Positions 1 through 8,378 of a DNA stretch of 64,000 bases are shown piece after piece. The notes under the pieces were generated by a model. It was not told the DNA's origin. It saw only the letters and a list, made by a program, of their open reading frames with translations, and did no database searches. Numbering within the stretch: the stretch's first letter is position 1; the number at the start of each line of letters is the position of its first letter. The translations under genes were made by a program, and so were the position numbers. The DNA lies in assembly GCA_965207495.1 (NCBI GenBank), contig OZ242287.1, forward strand, positions 4,278,001 to 4,342,000, in the 5' to 3' direction. Origin of the DNA: Bin5 sp965207495. Lineage in GTDB: Bacteria > Chloroflexota > Anaerolineae > Caldilineales > Caldilineaceae.

Positions 1-28
1 GATTCCCCTTGGCCCCAGACGACGCCCA

Positions 29-931
29 TCACTCGTCACTCGTCTCTCCTGGAGGATCCGGCAATGTATCCAGCAGCGGTACAAACTCAGACGGGTCGAA
101 GTTGGTGACGACCATCACCTCTTCAAGCTGGCCGAAATTCACAGTCGGTCTTACAACAGCCTCCTGAAAGACATTTACGTCTCTTTGCCGCACCTCGACA
201 ACCTGGCCGATATGGATTCCTTTGGGGAAGGAGCCGCCCATGCCCGAGGTAAGAACTACCTCCCCTACCCCGATTTCCGTGCCCTGGGGAAGGAATCCGA
301 TGACCGGATGGGAGCCGGGCGTTCCACTGATGACCCCGGTCAACCGGCTCGCCTGCAGGATGGCGTTGACGGTACTGGACGGATCAGTGATAAGCAGTAT
401 TTTGGAGGTGGTTGCCAGGACTTCGCTGATGCGGCCGACGAGGCCCTGATCATTCACCACCGGCATGCCAACTTTGATCCCATGCCGGGATCCGAGATCG
501 ATCATTGCCACGTTGAGGAAGTTGGTGGCGTTTTGCCCGATCACGAGGCCGATGATCTGTCCGCCTTGCAGGCCGAGGCCGGGCCTGGTTTTGGCAAATT
601 CCAGGTGTTCCCTATAGCGTTGATTTTCGCGCTCCACCTCCTGCAAACGCAGATTCTCGACGCTCAGGCTTTCGACGATACGTTCTAATTCGGTTACCCG
701 CCGCTGGAGAGAGCGATAGTTGCGCAGATTTGTCAGGGACCTGGAAAGGCGGTTGGTCAAAGTCGCCAAACCGGACTGGCCCGGCGCGGTTACCATGGTG
801 ACCAGTCCTTCCACTGTCCCCAGGCGGCCGGTCTGTTGTAGGGCGAGGAGCAGGATGGCCGTCAGAGTGAGGATAACAATTTTGAGCCCAAAGTTGACAC
901 TGCCCCAGCCGCGTTGATCGCTGTTACGCAT
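29..931 (-). CDS. mreC: Rod shape-determining protein MreC
   Basis: MreC is the bitopic membrane scaffold that links cytoplasmic MreB filaments to periplasmic cell-wall synthases. The 300-residue product has a short cytoplasmic N-terminus, one membrane segment at about residues 14-34, a coiled coil at about 60-105 rich in Leu, Glu and Arg, and then the two-lobed beta-rich MreC domain (about 120-275) with glycine-rich turns such as LGSRHGIKVGMPVV. It lies 59 bp downstream of mreB on the same strand, the usual mreB-mreC order; mreD would be expected beyond the left edge. No clear Shine-Dalgarno precedes the ATG, so translation may depend on mreB readthrough. The identification rests on architecture plus synteny. 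Confidence 0.95.
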   Translation of the reverse strand: MRNSDQRGWGSVNFGLKIVILTLTAILLLALQQTGRLGTVEGLVTMVTAPGQSGLATLTNRLSRSLTNLRNYRSLQRRVTELERIVESLSVENLRLQEVERENQRYREHLEFAKTRPGLGLQGGQIIGLVIGQNATNFLNVAMIDLGSRHGIKVGMPVVNDQGLVGRISEVLATTSKILLITDPSSTVNAILQASRLTGVISGTPGSHPVIGFLPQGTEIGVGEVVLTSGMGGSFPKGIHIGQVVEVRQRDVNVFQEAVVRPTVNFGQLEEVMVVTNFDPSEFVPLLDTLPDPPGETSDE

Positions 932-990
932 AGGCTTTTCGATGCCATTTCAGATAGGGGCACACTGGACTTGCCTACTCGAGCCGGGAA

Positions 991-2061
991 CTATCGAATC
1001 GTACTCTTACGTTGCATTGTTGTCAGCGTTTCGGCGTAGTGCTCCGGTTTCTCCAGGATCATGCCCGTCCCCAACACGACCGAGGAAAGCGGATTGTCGG
1101 CCACATAGACGTGCATGCGGTTTTCGTCTTGAATGCGCTGTGCCAGTCCCTGCAACAGAGCGCCACCGCCTGCCAGCACGATCCCATGCTCCATCAAGTC
1201 TGCCACAAGCTCAGGGGGCGTATCATCCAGTGTGTCCTTGACCGCGTCGACGATGACTTCAACAGAGCCGGTCAGAGCTTCCCTGATTTCAACGGAGCTG
1301 ATTTCGATGGCTTCGGGAAGACCAGTAATCAGATTACGGCCTCTGATGATCATGGTGCGCTCATGTTCGAGCGGGTAGGCGGAGCCTATTTCAATCTTGA
1401 CGCGCTCGGCCATGCGTTCGCCAATCAGAAGATTGTATTTTTGGCGGCTGTAGTTAACTATGTCTTCGTTCATCTCGTCTCCGGCAACACGGATCGAGCG
1501 TGAAACGACGATCCCGCCCATGGAGATTACCGCGACTTCGGTGGTGCCACCGCCGATGTCCACGATCATCGAGCCCACGGATTCGGTAACCGGCAGTCCT
1601 GCGCCGATGGCGGCCGCCATGGGCTCTTCGACCAGTCCTGCCTCTCTGGCGCCGGCGCTGACGGTTGCGTCTCGGACAGCGCGTTTCTCCACTTCGGTAA
1701 CGCCGGAAGGGATGCCGATAACGACGCGCGGGCGGGCGGTACCAAAGGCCCGATTGCCGTGAACCTTGCCGATGAAGGCATGGATCATCTCTTCCGTCAT
1801 CTTGAAATCGGAGATGACGCCGTCCTGCAAGGGGCGTACAGCCACAATATGTGAAGGCGTGCGGCCGACCATCTCTTTGGCCTCCTGCCCGATTGCTTTG
1901 ACTGAATTACGGCGTTTCGAAGACTTGTCGATAGCAACCACCGACGGTTCGTCAATGATGACCCCTCGGCCTTTCACATGAACCAGGGTATTTGCGGTGC
2001 CCAGGTCTATGCCGATATCGAGTGAAAAAAGCCCCAAGAGCCAATCTAACGGGTTCGCCAC
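991..2061 (-). CDS. mreB: Rod shape-determining protein MreB
   Basis: MreB is the bacterial actin homologue that polymerises on the membrane and directs lateral wall growth. The actin-fold nucleotide motifs are present: phosphate-1 loop DIGIDLGTANT near the N-terminus, phosphate-2 loop DIGGGTTEVAV in the middle, and the adenosine motif LAGGGALLQGL near the C-terminus. I chose a GTG start giving about 356 residues, because it leaves only 13 residues before DIGIDLG and has a GGAG about 11 nt upstream; a second in-frame GTG at 2121 adds 20 residues with no family resemblance. The C-terminus ends in a basic tail (MQRKSTIR). It is the first gene of the mreBC unit and is transcribed from the extended -10 promoter near 2155. 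Confidence 0.96.
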   Translation of the reverse strand: MANPLDWLLGLFSLDIGIDLGTANTLVHVKGRGVIIDEPSVVAIDKSSKRRNSVKAIGQEAKEMVGRTPSHIVAVRPLQDGVISDFKMTEEMIHAFIGKVHGNRAFGTARPRVVIGIPSGVTEVEKRAVRDATVSAGAREAGLVEEPMAAAIGAGLPVTESVGSMIVDIGGGTTEVAVISMGGIVVSRSIRVAGDEMNEDIVNYSRQKYNLLIGERMAERVKIEIGSAYPLEHERTMIIRGRNLITGLPEAIEISSVEIREALTGSVEVIVDAVKDTLDDTPPELVADLMEHGIVLAGGGALLQGLAQRIQDENRMHVYVADNPLSSVVLGTGMILEKPEHYAETLTTMQRKSTIR

Positions 2062-2150
2062 TCCGGTGACATCTCCATTTCTTGCAGGGACAGATGAGCG
2101 GCAGGAGGCCGAACCGCCCACTGCCTTTTTGAAGTACCTTTAACGATACA

Positions 2151-2159
2151 AGTATACCA
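2151..2159 (-). promoter_or_regulatory. Extended -10 promoter for mreBC
   Basis: Read on the minus strand this is TGG-TATACT, an extended -10 element, with no good -35. Transcription would start near 2145, upstream of both candidate mreB starts. Confidence 0.45.
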
Positions 2160-2168
2160 TAGGCACAA

Positions 2169-2197
2169 TTGACACAAAATACAACTGACATAACTAT
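2169..2197 (+). promoter_or_regulatory. Candidate promoter for tilS
   Basis: A perfect -35 (TTGACA, 2169-2174) is followed after 16 bp by TAACTA and after 17 bp by AACTAT. It lies divergently beside the mreB promoter in the 270-bp region between mreB and tilS. The -10 is imperfect, so the exact spacing is uncertain. Confidence 0.4.
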
Positions 2198-2332
2198 AGC
2201 GTCAGTTTCATCGATCCATTTTGCTAAAGACCGCCGCCCTCCGCTATGCTATTACGGTGAACCCGGAAGAAGCCACAGGCATGAAGGCCCAAAATCCGCC
2301 GTGGCCGTTCGCAAAGGATTCGGTGCTGGCAG

Positions 2333-4018
2333 ATGTCGAAGAGGGGGGTCAACCTGCCGATTGAGAGTAAGACATTTTCCGGGTCCCACAGTGGTGACGA
2401 GGGATCCGGGACTGGCCGGGCGGGTCCGGTTCTGGGCACTGCCTCGGACAACGAAGAGCGACTGCTCGAATTGGTCGGGCAGGTGCGGGCAAGGGAAGGC
2501 CTCTTCTGTTCGCCAGTTCAGGGTGACGGCCGCAGCGCTAGGGTCGTCGTCGCAGTCAGCGGGGGGGCGGATAGTATGGCCCTCTTGCACCTTCTCATGC
2601 GCGTGCGCACAACCTGGAATCTTGATTTGGTCGTCGCCCATCTCGATCACAATATCCGACCTGAGTCGGCGGATGACGCTTCGTTTGTAGGGGAGATGGC
2701 CAGGAGCTGGGACTTACCTTTCGAGACGACCAGTTTGCCTCCGGAGGCGCTGACCGCAAAGGGGAACCTGGAGGCGACCGCTCGCAGGTTGCGCTATCAG
2801 TTTCTGGCCCAGGTGGCCGTCGATCAGCAGGTCGACGGTTGCGCGGTGGATGTCGCGGTTGCCCACACAGCCAACGACCAGGCTGAGACGGTGTTGATGA
2901 ATCTGATTCGAGGCAGCGGCTTGCACGGGCTGGCAGGGATGAAGGCGGTGAGGCCGCTGCTACTTCACGGCCAGCCTGTACCCGGCGTCCGAGTCGTCCG
3001 TCCTCTTCTGGATGTCACCCGTTTGGAGATCGTGCAATATCTCAGAGAACACGACATCCCCTGGCGGGAGGACGCATCCAATCAGGACCGGACGTTCGTG
3101 CGCAATCGGATAAGGCACGAGGTTTTGCCGCGCCTGAAAGAACTCAATCCAAGAATCGTTGAGTCTCTCTGCAGAACGGCAACGGTGATGAGGGGCGAGG
3201 TGCAGCGAATAGAGCGCCATACACAGGGGGCCCTGGAGAAGACAAGACGGAGCAGGGCGAGTAAGGAACCGCTCCCTGAACGGAACCGGCAGGTCTTCGA
3301 CCTACAGTCCTTTCGCGGGCTGAGCCCGGGCGACCAGCGTGAGGCGTTGCGAGCGTCCGCGGGCGATCTGGGGGGTACCTTAACCGGCCTTGGATTCGAC
3401 ACTGTTGAGCGGCTTCGCCGACAGATCTGTGAGGAAGGCCGACCCGGCGGCCCCTACAGCTGGTTCTCCGACCTGATGCTGACACGTACTCAAGACGCAT
3501 TCAGTCTGCACCGCAGGGACATTACGCCCTTTGCGATAGAGCACCCATATCTCGATGGCAGTTGGCGGGCGAGCAGTCCTGCCATTGTGTTGTCAGCGGG
3601 CGGAGAGATCGTTGTCGACGGCTGGACTTTGCGCTGCGAGGAGGTGGACAGGCGGGACCTGCCATACGATTGGGGGGAGAATTCGACGGGTTCGCCAAGG
3701 CCGCGAACGGCATTGAACAAGGGCAAACTCAGTAGATGGGAGGCATACATCGACGCTGACGCTGTTCAGCAACTCCGCCTCAGCAGGCCGCGTACGGGTC
3801 AGCGCTTTGAGCCGCTGGGGCTGGGCGGGCACGGCAAAGCGCTGGCCGACTATTTCACCGATCGCAAAGTCGCGCGCTTCCTGCGTTCCGGCTGGCCCAT
3901 TGTGGTGGACGGGGAGCGGGTGGTTTGGGTAGGAGGATACCAGATCGCTCACAAGGTACGCATCACGCCCGGCAGCCGCAGAGTCCTCCATCTTTTCTGG
4001 GAGCCCACCGGTCGATGA
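2333..4018 (+). CDS. tilS: tRNA(Ile)-lysidine synthetase TilS
   Basis: TilS uses ATP to attach lysine to C34 of the CAU-anticodon tRNA-Ile, which lets it read AUA. The PP-loop SGGADS (residues 76-81) marks the N-type ATP pyrophosphatase domain, followed by typical segments (AHLDHNIRPES, AHTANDQAETVLMNLIRGSG, FVRNRIRHEVLP). The C-terminal substrate-binding domain is recognisable near residues 485-555 (GQRFEPLG, KALADYFTDRKV, RSGWPIVVDGERVVWVGGY). At 561 residues it is the long two-C-domain form, about 130 longer than the E. coli enzyme, and the extra length includes a low-complexity N-terminus of about 65 residues. No obvious Shine-Dalgarno precedes the ATG, so the true start could be internal, before ERLLELVGQV. 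Confidence 0.95.
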   Translation: MSKRGVNLPIESKTFSGSHSGDEGSGTGRAGPVLGTASDNEERLLELVGQVRAREGLFCSPVQGDGRSARVVVAVSGGADSMALLHLLMRVRTTWNLDLVVAHLDHNIRPESADDASFVGEMARSWDLPFETTSLPPEALTAKGNLEATARRLRYQFLAQVAVDQQVDGCAVDVAVAHTANDQAETVLMNLIRGSGLHGLAGMKAVRPLLLHGQPVPGVRVVRPLLDVTRLEIVQYLREHDIPWREDASNQDRTFVRNRIRHEVLPRLKELNPRIVESLCRTATVMRGEVQRIERHTQGALEKTRRSRASKEPLPERNRQVFDLQSFRGLSPGDQREALRASAGDLGGTLTGLGFDTVERLRRQICEEGRPGGPYSWFSDLMLTRTQDAFSLHRRDITPFAIEHPYLDGSWRASSPAIVLSAGGEIVVDGWTLRCEEVDRRDLPYDWGENSTGSPRPRTALNKGKLSRWEAYIDADAVQQLRLSRPRTGQRFEPLGLGGHGKALADYFTDRKVARFLRSGWPIVVDGERVVWVGGYQIAHKVRITPGSRRVLHLFWEPTGR

Positions 4019-4065
4019 GTGTACGTCCGCTGGTCCTTTGGGTGGCTCGCCAGGAGGAAACTGTG

Positions 4066-4263
4066 ATGCGCTTCACGCGACGCGATCAGGAACTTGCCAC
4101 AGGCGTATTGACAGATGCGCACGGGACGGTCCCATTCTCATTTGACCGCCTGGCCCGACGCCTGAGCCTGCCCGGTCGTGACATTTATCTTGACGATTAT
4201 GGTTGGGAAGTGGACGAGCAGGGACGGATTATATTCCAGTCTCGTCGTTCCGATCAGGAATAG
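4066..4263 (+). CDS. Small conserved-looking protein, 65 aa, function unknown
   Basis: A 65-residue reading frame begins at ATG 4066 (a GTG three bases earlier is also possible) behind a strong AGGAGG, and fills the space between tilS and the Nudix gene. The product is charged and water-soluble, with no signal peptide or membrane segment. It starts with basic residues (MRFTRRDQEL), has a helix-turn-like middle (FSFDRLARRLSLPGRDIYL) and an acidic C-terminal half (DDYGWEVDEQGRIIF). The middle could be read as a small DNA-binding turn, but that is speculation. The strong ribosome site and the snug fit between neighbours argue that it is translated. I do not recognise the family. Confidence 0.6.
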   Translation: MRFTRRDQELATGVLTDAHGTVPFSFDRLARRLSLPGRDIYLDDYGWEVDEQGRIIFQSRRSDQE

Positions 4264-4293
4264 CGTAGTCTGCACGCCAAGGGGAACTGGGCA

Positions 4294-4971
4294 GTGGTGA
4301 CCGAGTCCTTAGACGGTTTCTTTGACTGTTTGCAACGTAATCTGGCGGCGTCGCTCCCGGGGCGTCCGGCACAGGCTCTGATGGCGCCGCTGCCGCGACC
4401 GGGCTGGGATCCCAACGACAGGTCGGATGAGCCGGCCCGCAAGAGCGGCGTTCTGGTGCTGCTCTATAGTTTACAGGGCCGGCTGCATGTGCCGCTGATC
4501 GTGCGACCTACTTATGACGGCACGCACAGTGGACAGGTTGCGTTTCCCGGAGGCGGTAGTGAGACGCTGGATAAGGACTTGACCGAGACAGCGTTGCGGG
4601 AGACCCATGAGGAGCTGGGAATCGCGCCCAGGGACGTACAGGTTCTCGGCACGCTCACCGATCTCTACATTCGGCCCAGCAACTACGACGTATACCCTAC
4701 GGTAGGACGACTCAACGCAACGCCGGTCTTTCGACCCGATCCCAGCGAGGTTGCCCAGCTGCTTGAAGTGCCACTGGCAGCTCTGTTTGATCCAGCTTAT
4801 CGGCGGCGGGAGGCGTGGCAACTTGCCGATCGACCGGCGCAGGTGCCTTTTTTCGCCATTCAGGATCAGGCCATCTGGGGGGCGACAGCGATGATACTCA
4901 GCGAGTTACTCGCGGTGGTGCGCAGATGCCTGCCGGATGGCGCCAGATTTGGTAGGCTGTGCAGCGAATGA
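4294..4971 (+). CDS. Nudix hydrolase, CoA-pyrophosphatase (NudL) type
   Basis: The product has a Nudix box at about residues 88-110 (GGGSE...LTETALRETHEELGI), giving the G-x5-E-x7-RE-x2-EE-x-G pattern that binds the catalytic divalent metal. It is preceded by a stretch typical of the CoA diphosphatase branch (VPLIVRP...THSGQVAFPGGG), where the family conserves hydrophobic-R...H.G.v.FPGG. Such enzymes cleave CoA or related diphosphates to 3',5'-ADP and phosphopantetheine. The start is taken as GTG 4294, which follows the 65-aa gene by 30 bp, so co-transcription with tilS is likely. Length (225 aa) fits the family. Exact substrate is inferred from the motif only. Confidence 0.85.
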   Translation: MVTESLDGFFDCLQRNLAASLPGRPAQALMAPLPRPGWDPNDRSDEPARKSGVLVLLYSLQGRLHVPLIVRPTYDGTHSGQVAFPGGGSETLDKDLTETALRETHEELGIAPRDVQVLGTLTDLYIRPSNYDVYPTVGRLNATPVFRPDPSEVAQLLEVPLAALFDPAYRRREAWQLADRPAQVPFFAIQDQAIWGATAMILSELLAVVRRCLPDGARFGRLCSE

Positions 4972-4977
4972 TACGAT
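4949..4977 (+). promoter_or_regulatory. Candidate promoter upstream of hpt
   Basis: TTGGTA (4949-4954), a 17-bp spacer and TACGAT (4972-4977) preceded by TGA form an extended -10 promoter overlapping the end of the Nudix gene. It would give a leader of about 415 nt before hpt that carries interspersed repeat copy 1. The bases around the -10 (ATGATACGATCCTG) recur exactly in the promoter of the CHAT gene. Confidence 0.45.
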
Positions 4978-5177
4978 CCTGACCCATCCCGGACGGCTTG
5001 TTTGGTCTCTCGAGTTTGCGTCGGATGCCCCGAAATTATTTTTGTCGTAGCTACTAAGCCGCATACAGTGTATATCTTGACCGACTCTACATCTTGGCCG
5101 CCATTCGGGCTTCGTGATGGCGATTTCGGTTGGCAGCCGCCAGGTTGGTTGGGGCACACTGTCGGCATGCCACTAAG

Positions 5178-5359
5178 TTGGGGAAGAACCAGCACGGTGG
5201 CTAGCAAGGGCGGGGCGTTGCGGGGGCGCAGCCCCTGCACAAGGGAGGGCCGAAGGCCCGACCGCCCAAATGCAAGGAGATAGTGAAGAGGAGTGAGGAG
5301 AGAGAACACCTTTGGTCGCCTCGTACAGATTTGGTAACCAGTTGCGGCTGAGTAGTTAC
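5178..5359 (+). repeat. Interspersed intergenic repeat, copy 1
   Basis: The core 5193-5306 aligns without gaps to 35067-35180, with 110 of 114 bases identical; weaker similarity continues to about 5359 (ending CTGAGTAGTTAC against CTGAGTAGTCAC). The core holds two small hairpins: GGGGC-GCA-GCCCC and GGGCC-GAA-GGCCC. In copy 2 the second loop is AAA while both stem arms are unchanged. The core ends in a purine-rich GA tract. It lies in the 430-bp gap between the Nudix gene and hpt. No transposase or terminal inverted repeat is visible, so it is REP-like or a non-autonomous element. Confidence 0.8.
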
Positions 5360-5401
5360 ATTTCGTCCATTGCATAGACCACAAAACAGGAGAAATGGGG
5401 T

Positions 5402-6019
5402 ATGGCAGAGCGCTCACCAGGAGTTGCTGTGGTGAATGAGGAGAAATCCGAAGCGTGCGTGCAGAGTTCAATGTGTCAGGACATTGAGCGCGTACTGATC
5501 TCTGAGGAGGAGATTCAGGACCGTGTTCGCGATTTGGGGCGCCAGATCGATGAGCGCTATGCGGGGGAGGACTTACTGTTAATTGCTGTTCTCAAGGGCA
5601 GTATCGTCTTTATTGCCGACCTGATGCGAGCGATCTCGATCCCGCACGAAGTTGACTTTCTGGCTACAAGCAGCTACGGCGCCTCCTCCACGAGCTCGGG
5701 CGTAGTTCGAATTCTGAAGGACCTGAATGAACCGATTGGAGGCCGCCATGCCCTGCTGGTCGAGGACATCATTGACAGCGGGCATACGCTAGCCTACCTT
5801 ACCCGGCTTTTCAGTGCCCGAAATCCTGCCAGCCTGGAGATCGTAACTTTGCTGGACAAACCTTCCCGGCGGGAGGTAGACATCGAACTCTTCTGGACAG
5901 GGTTCTCCATCCCGAACGAGTTTGTCATCGGCTACGGTCTGGATTTCAATCAGAAATACCGCAATCTCCCCTACATCGGCGTTCTCAAGCCTGAGGTGTA
6001 CCAGCCCGATTCAGAATAG
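5402..6019 (+). CDS. hpt: Hypoxanthine phosphoribosyltransferase
   Basis: This purine-salvage enzyme joins PRPP to hypoxanthine or guanine to make IMP or GMP. The PRPP-binding motif is LLVEDIIDSGHTL (about residues 118-130), with the upstream active-site stretch IAVLKGSIVFIADL and the flexible-loop region FLATSSYGASS. At the C-terminus the base-binding segment NEFVIGYGLDFNQKYRNLPYIG is complete. The ATG at 5402 follows AGGAG with a 9-nt spacer, so the roughly 20-residue N-terminal extension ahead of the usual family start appears genuinely translated; an internal Met (MCQDIERVL) is the alternative. The M23 peptidase follows without a gap. Confidence 0.96.
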   Translation: MAERSPGVAVVNEEKSEACVQSSMCQDIERVLISEEEIQDRVRDLGRQIDERYAGEDLLLIAVLKGSIVFIADLMRAISIPHEVDFLATSSYGASSTSSGVVRILKDLNEPIGGRHALLVEDIIDSGHTLAYLTRLFSARNPASLEIVTLLDKPSRREVDIELFWTGFSIPNEFVIGYGLDFNQKYRNLPYIGVLKPEVYQPDSE

Positions 6020-7435
6020 TTGCGCTGCGGGCAGGTGAGCAGCCGGTGGGCCGAATACGGTTGCTCGCCCAGGGACGGACATTTGCATATTCCAGAGACA
6101 GCCAAATTGGACAGTTACCGTTTGTTGCAGCGGAACAGCGTCTCTTCGCATTTTCTGCTGGTGTCTCTCTTGCTATTGGCGCTTGTGGCGGTCTTGCAGC
6201 CGGATCAGGCAGCCGCGCAATCACCGGGTGACACTTATGTAGTCCAACAGGGTGATACCTTGGCGTCGATCGCCGCTGAGCTGGGGGTCCCGCTGGAGGT
6301 GTTGGCAGCCACGAACCAACTCACTGACGTCAATGCACTTGGCGTAGGGCAGGTGCTCCTGCTCCCGCCGGGCGCGGGCCGCCGAACTGTCATCGCACGG
6401 CCTGGCGACACAATACGGTCAATTGCAGAAAGGGAAGGCCAGTCGGATCTGCGGTTGGCAATTCTCAATAGCACGACACCAACCGCTCGCCTGTTTCCGG
6501 GTCAACCAATTCGGCTTCTGCGAAACAGCGCCCCAATGCCAACGCCCTTTGGCTCAGTACAGATAGTCGATGTCCCTTCTGCCATCGTCCAGGGTCAAGC
6601 CGGTTGGCTTGAGGCAGAAGTCGACAGACCTCTTTCGCTTGAAGCAGCATGGAATGGTGAGCCTTTGGGAATGCGGCCACTTGCGATCAGAGGGAATGAG
6701 GAGGCGGGAGAAGAGGTCACAGTTTGGGGCGGATACGTTCCGATTGCAGCATCTCTGGAGCCCGGTGTTTACTCTCTTAGTCTAAGCTATCAGGCCACGA
6801 GCGGCGTCACGGTCACGCGTTCCTTCCCGGTGTTCGTGCAGGGACGGACCTTTCCTGTTCAGGATATAAGGTTACCGCCGGACAAGAACGCGTTGGTCGA
6901 ACAGGAGATTTCGCAGGCGGAATTGGACTATCTCTCGCCCATCTGGTCGCGCACGGCTACGCCTATCCAGTGGCGCGACCCGTTCCTTTTGCCTCTGCAA
7001 TCAGCTTTTCCCACGACGAGTCCGTACGGCGTCCGCCGCGACTACAACTCCGGGCAGTACTTTGCCTATCATACGGGACAGGATTTTGCGGCGCCCGGAG
7101 GCAGTCCCGTACTTGCGCCGGCGGATGGCGTAGTCACCCTGGCCGAACCGCTGACTGTGCGCGGCATCAGCGTAATTCTCGACCATGGGGCCGGACTGTT
7201 CACGGGTTACTGGCATTTGCAGGAGGCGCTGGTCGCTCCTGGGGAGTCGGTGCAGGCCGGGGACCCGATCGGGCTGGTCGGCACGACGGGGCGTAGCACA
7301 GGGGAACATCTTCACTGGGAGCTACGGATTTACGGCGTGGCCGTTGATCCGATGCCCTTTCTTACGCGTCCTCTGCTGGCGGTCGCGTCCACAGTTGATC
7401 CTGCTGTCAAGGAGGACACGGAGAAGGAAGAGTGA
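6020..7435 (+). CDS. LysM-domain M23 family metallopeptidase (cell-wall endopeptidase)
   Basis: A secreted peptidoglycan hydrolase. After a hydrophobic signal segment (about residues 45-65, FLLVSLLLLALVAVL) come two LysM peptidoglycan-binding repeats (about 73-115, YVVQQGDTLASIAAELGV; and about 120-165, VIARPGDTIRSIAEREG), a beta-rich linker, and a C-terminal M23 lysostaphin-type domain. The zinc ligands are visible as H351 and D355 (HTGQD) and H432 in HLHW. Numbering is from a TTG at 6020; the true start may be an in-frame GTG or TTG 15-90 bases later, since about 44 residues precede the signal segment. The frame starts directly after the hpt stop, so it may be co-transcribed with hpt. Confidence 0.88.
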   Translation: MRCGQVSSRWAEYGCSPRDGHLHIPETAKLDSYRLLQRNSVSSHFLLVSLLLLALVAVLQPDQAAAQSPGDTYVVQQGDTLASIAAELGVPLEVLAATNQLTDVNALGVGQVLLLPPGAGRRTVIARPGDTIRSIAEREGQSDLRLAILNSTTPTARLFPGQPIRLLRNSAPMPTPFGSVQIVDVPSAIVQGQAGWLEAEVDRPLSLEAAWNGEPLGMRPLAIRGNEEAGEEVTVWGGYVPIAASLEPGVYSLSLSYQATSGVTVTRSFPVFVQGRTFPVQDIRLPPDKNALVEQEISQAELDYLSPIWSRTATPIQWRDPFLLPLQSAFPTTSPYGVRRDYNSGQYFAYHTGQDFAAPGGSPVLAPADGVVTLAEPLTVRGISVILDHGAGLFTGYWHLQEALVAPGESVQAGDPIGLVGTTGRSTGEHLHWELRIYGVAVDPMPFLTRPLLAVASTVDPAVKEDTEKEE

Positions 7436-7544
7436 TTAAACCTAGAAAATAGTTGCATCGGACCTGTTCGCCCATTGTTGTGAGTGGGAGTACATAGGTC
7501 AACCAGATCTCTAACAGTTTGTCGTATAGCTAACGTGAGACGCG

Positions 7545-7574
7545 AAAAAGCGCCGGCCATGGAGCCGGCGCTTT
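7545..7574 (-). terminator. Intrinsic terminator of rplY
   Basis: A perfect 11-bp stem (7547-7557 with 7564-7574) and a 6-nt loop lead, on the minus strand, into a run of five T. It lies 21 bp beyond the rplY stop. Read on the plus strand it gives only TTT, so it acts mainly on rplY transcripts. Confidence 0.85.
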
Positions 7575-7595
7575 CGATTACTCTGCGCGAAAAAC

Positions 7596-8252
7596 TTATT
7601 CCTCTTCTTCCTCGTCGTCTCGACCTCGGCCGATGACCTCTGGCTCGACATCGGCATCCAGCAGCTCTTCTTCCTCTTCCATCTCCTCCTCGCTGACCGC
7701 GGCGCGGGAGAGGATCAGGCTGCAGATCGGTTCATCCGTATCGGAAATGTAGATAACGCCGGTGATATTTGGCAGGTCAGCGACGGTTATCGAAGGACTT
7801 TCAGGCGTTTCCAGGCGAGAGACATCGACTTCGATGAGTGCGGGGATGTCGGCGGGCAAGGCTTCGATCTCCACACTATCCATTGACTGCACCATTACAA
7901 AGTCGGCGTCAAGGATTCTGGCACCCACAGTAACCAGGGGTACGCTTACCTGCTGGGTCTCGGTCATGTTGACGGTGTAGAAGTCAGCATGCAGCAGGTT
8001 ATGACGGACTGGGTGGCGCTGGACTTCTCTTACGAGCACATTGTAGTCTTCGCCTTCCAAGTCGAGCTGCACGAGCTGAGAGTTGCCTCCGTCGCGCAGG
8101 ACTCGCTCGAATTCGTCGCCCTCCACTTGGGCGTTTCGCGGCGGGTCGCCGCCGCCGTAAATTACGACAGGTACGATCCCTTCGGGGCGAAGACGACGCA
8201 CTTTGCGGCCGGTAAGGCTGCGGACATTGGCGTTCAGGGTAAGTACTGACAT
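7596..8252 (-). CDS. rplY: 50S ribosomal protein L25 (TL5/CTC type)
   Basis: L25 binds 5S rRNA in the large ribosomal subunit. The 218-residue form has the N-terminal L25 RNA-binding domain (about residues 1-95, with LTGRKVRRLRPEGIVPVVIYG and QRHPVRHNLLHADFY) plus a C-terminal CTC beta-domain (about 98-185). A strongly acidic tail of about 30 residues, mostly Glu and Asp (EEEMEEEEELL and a terminal DDEEEEE), extends beyond the usual length. The gene is monocistronic by position, ending in a clear terminator. The ribosome site is weak (GAAAG). Confidence 0.95.
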   Translation of the reverse strand: MSVLTLNANVRSLTGRKVRRLRPEGIVPVVIYGGGDPPRNAQVEGDEFERVLRDGGNSQLVQLDLEGEDYNVLVREVQRHPVRHNLLHADFYTVNMTETQQVSVPLVTVGARILDADFVMVQSMDSVEIEALPADIPALIEVDVSRLETPESPSITVADLPNITGVIYISDTDEPICSLILSRAAVSEEEMEEEEELLDADVEPEVIGRGRDDEEEEE

Positions 8253-8378
8253 CTTTCTTCGACTCTCTTTTTCTCTAGATTGCGCAGGTCCGGTTATCTG
8301 CGAAGGTTTGACTTATTTGATTTTGTGGCCGCGACGGAGGCGACGCCAATTTTGCCAACTAAGCGCCGGGCGCGCTTT

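Noticed and set aside
2169..2690. A TTG-started 173-codon frame overlapping the tilS start
   Set aside because: Its start coincides with the promoter -35, and it runs antiphase through the tilS PP-loop.
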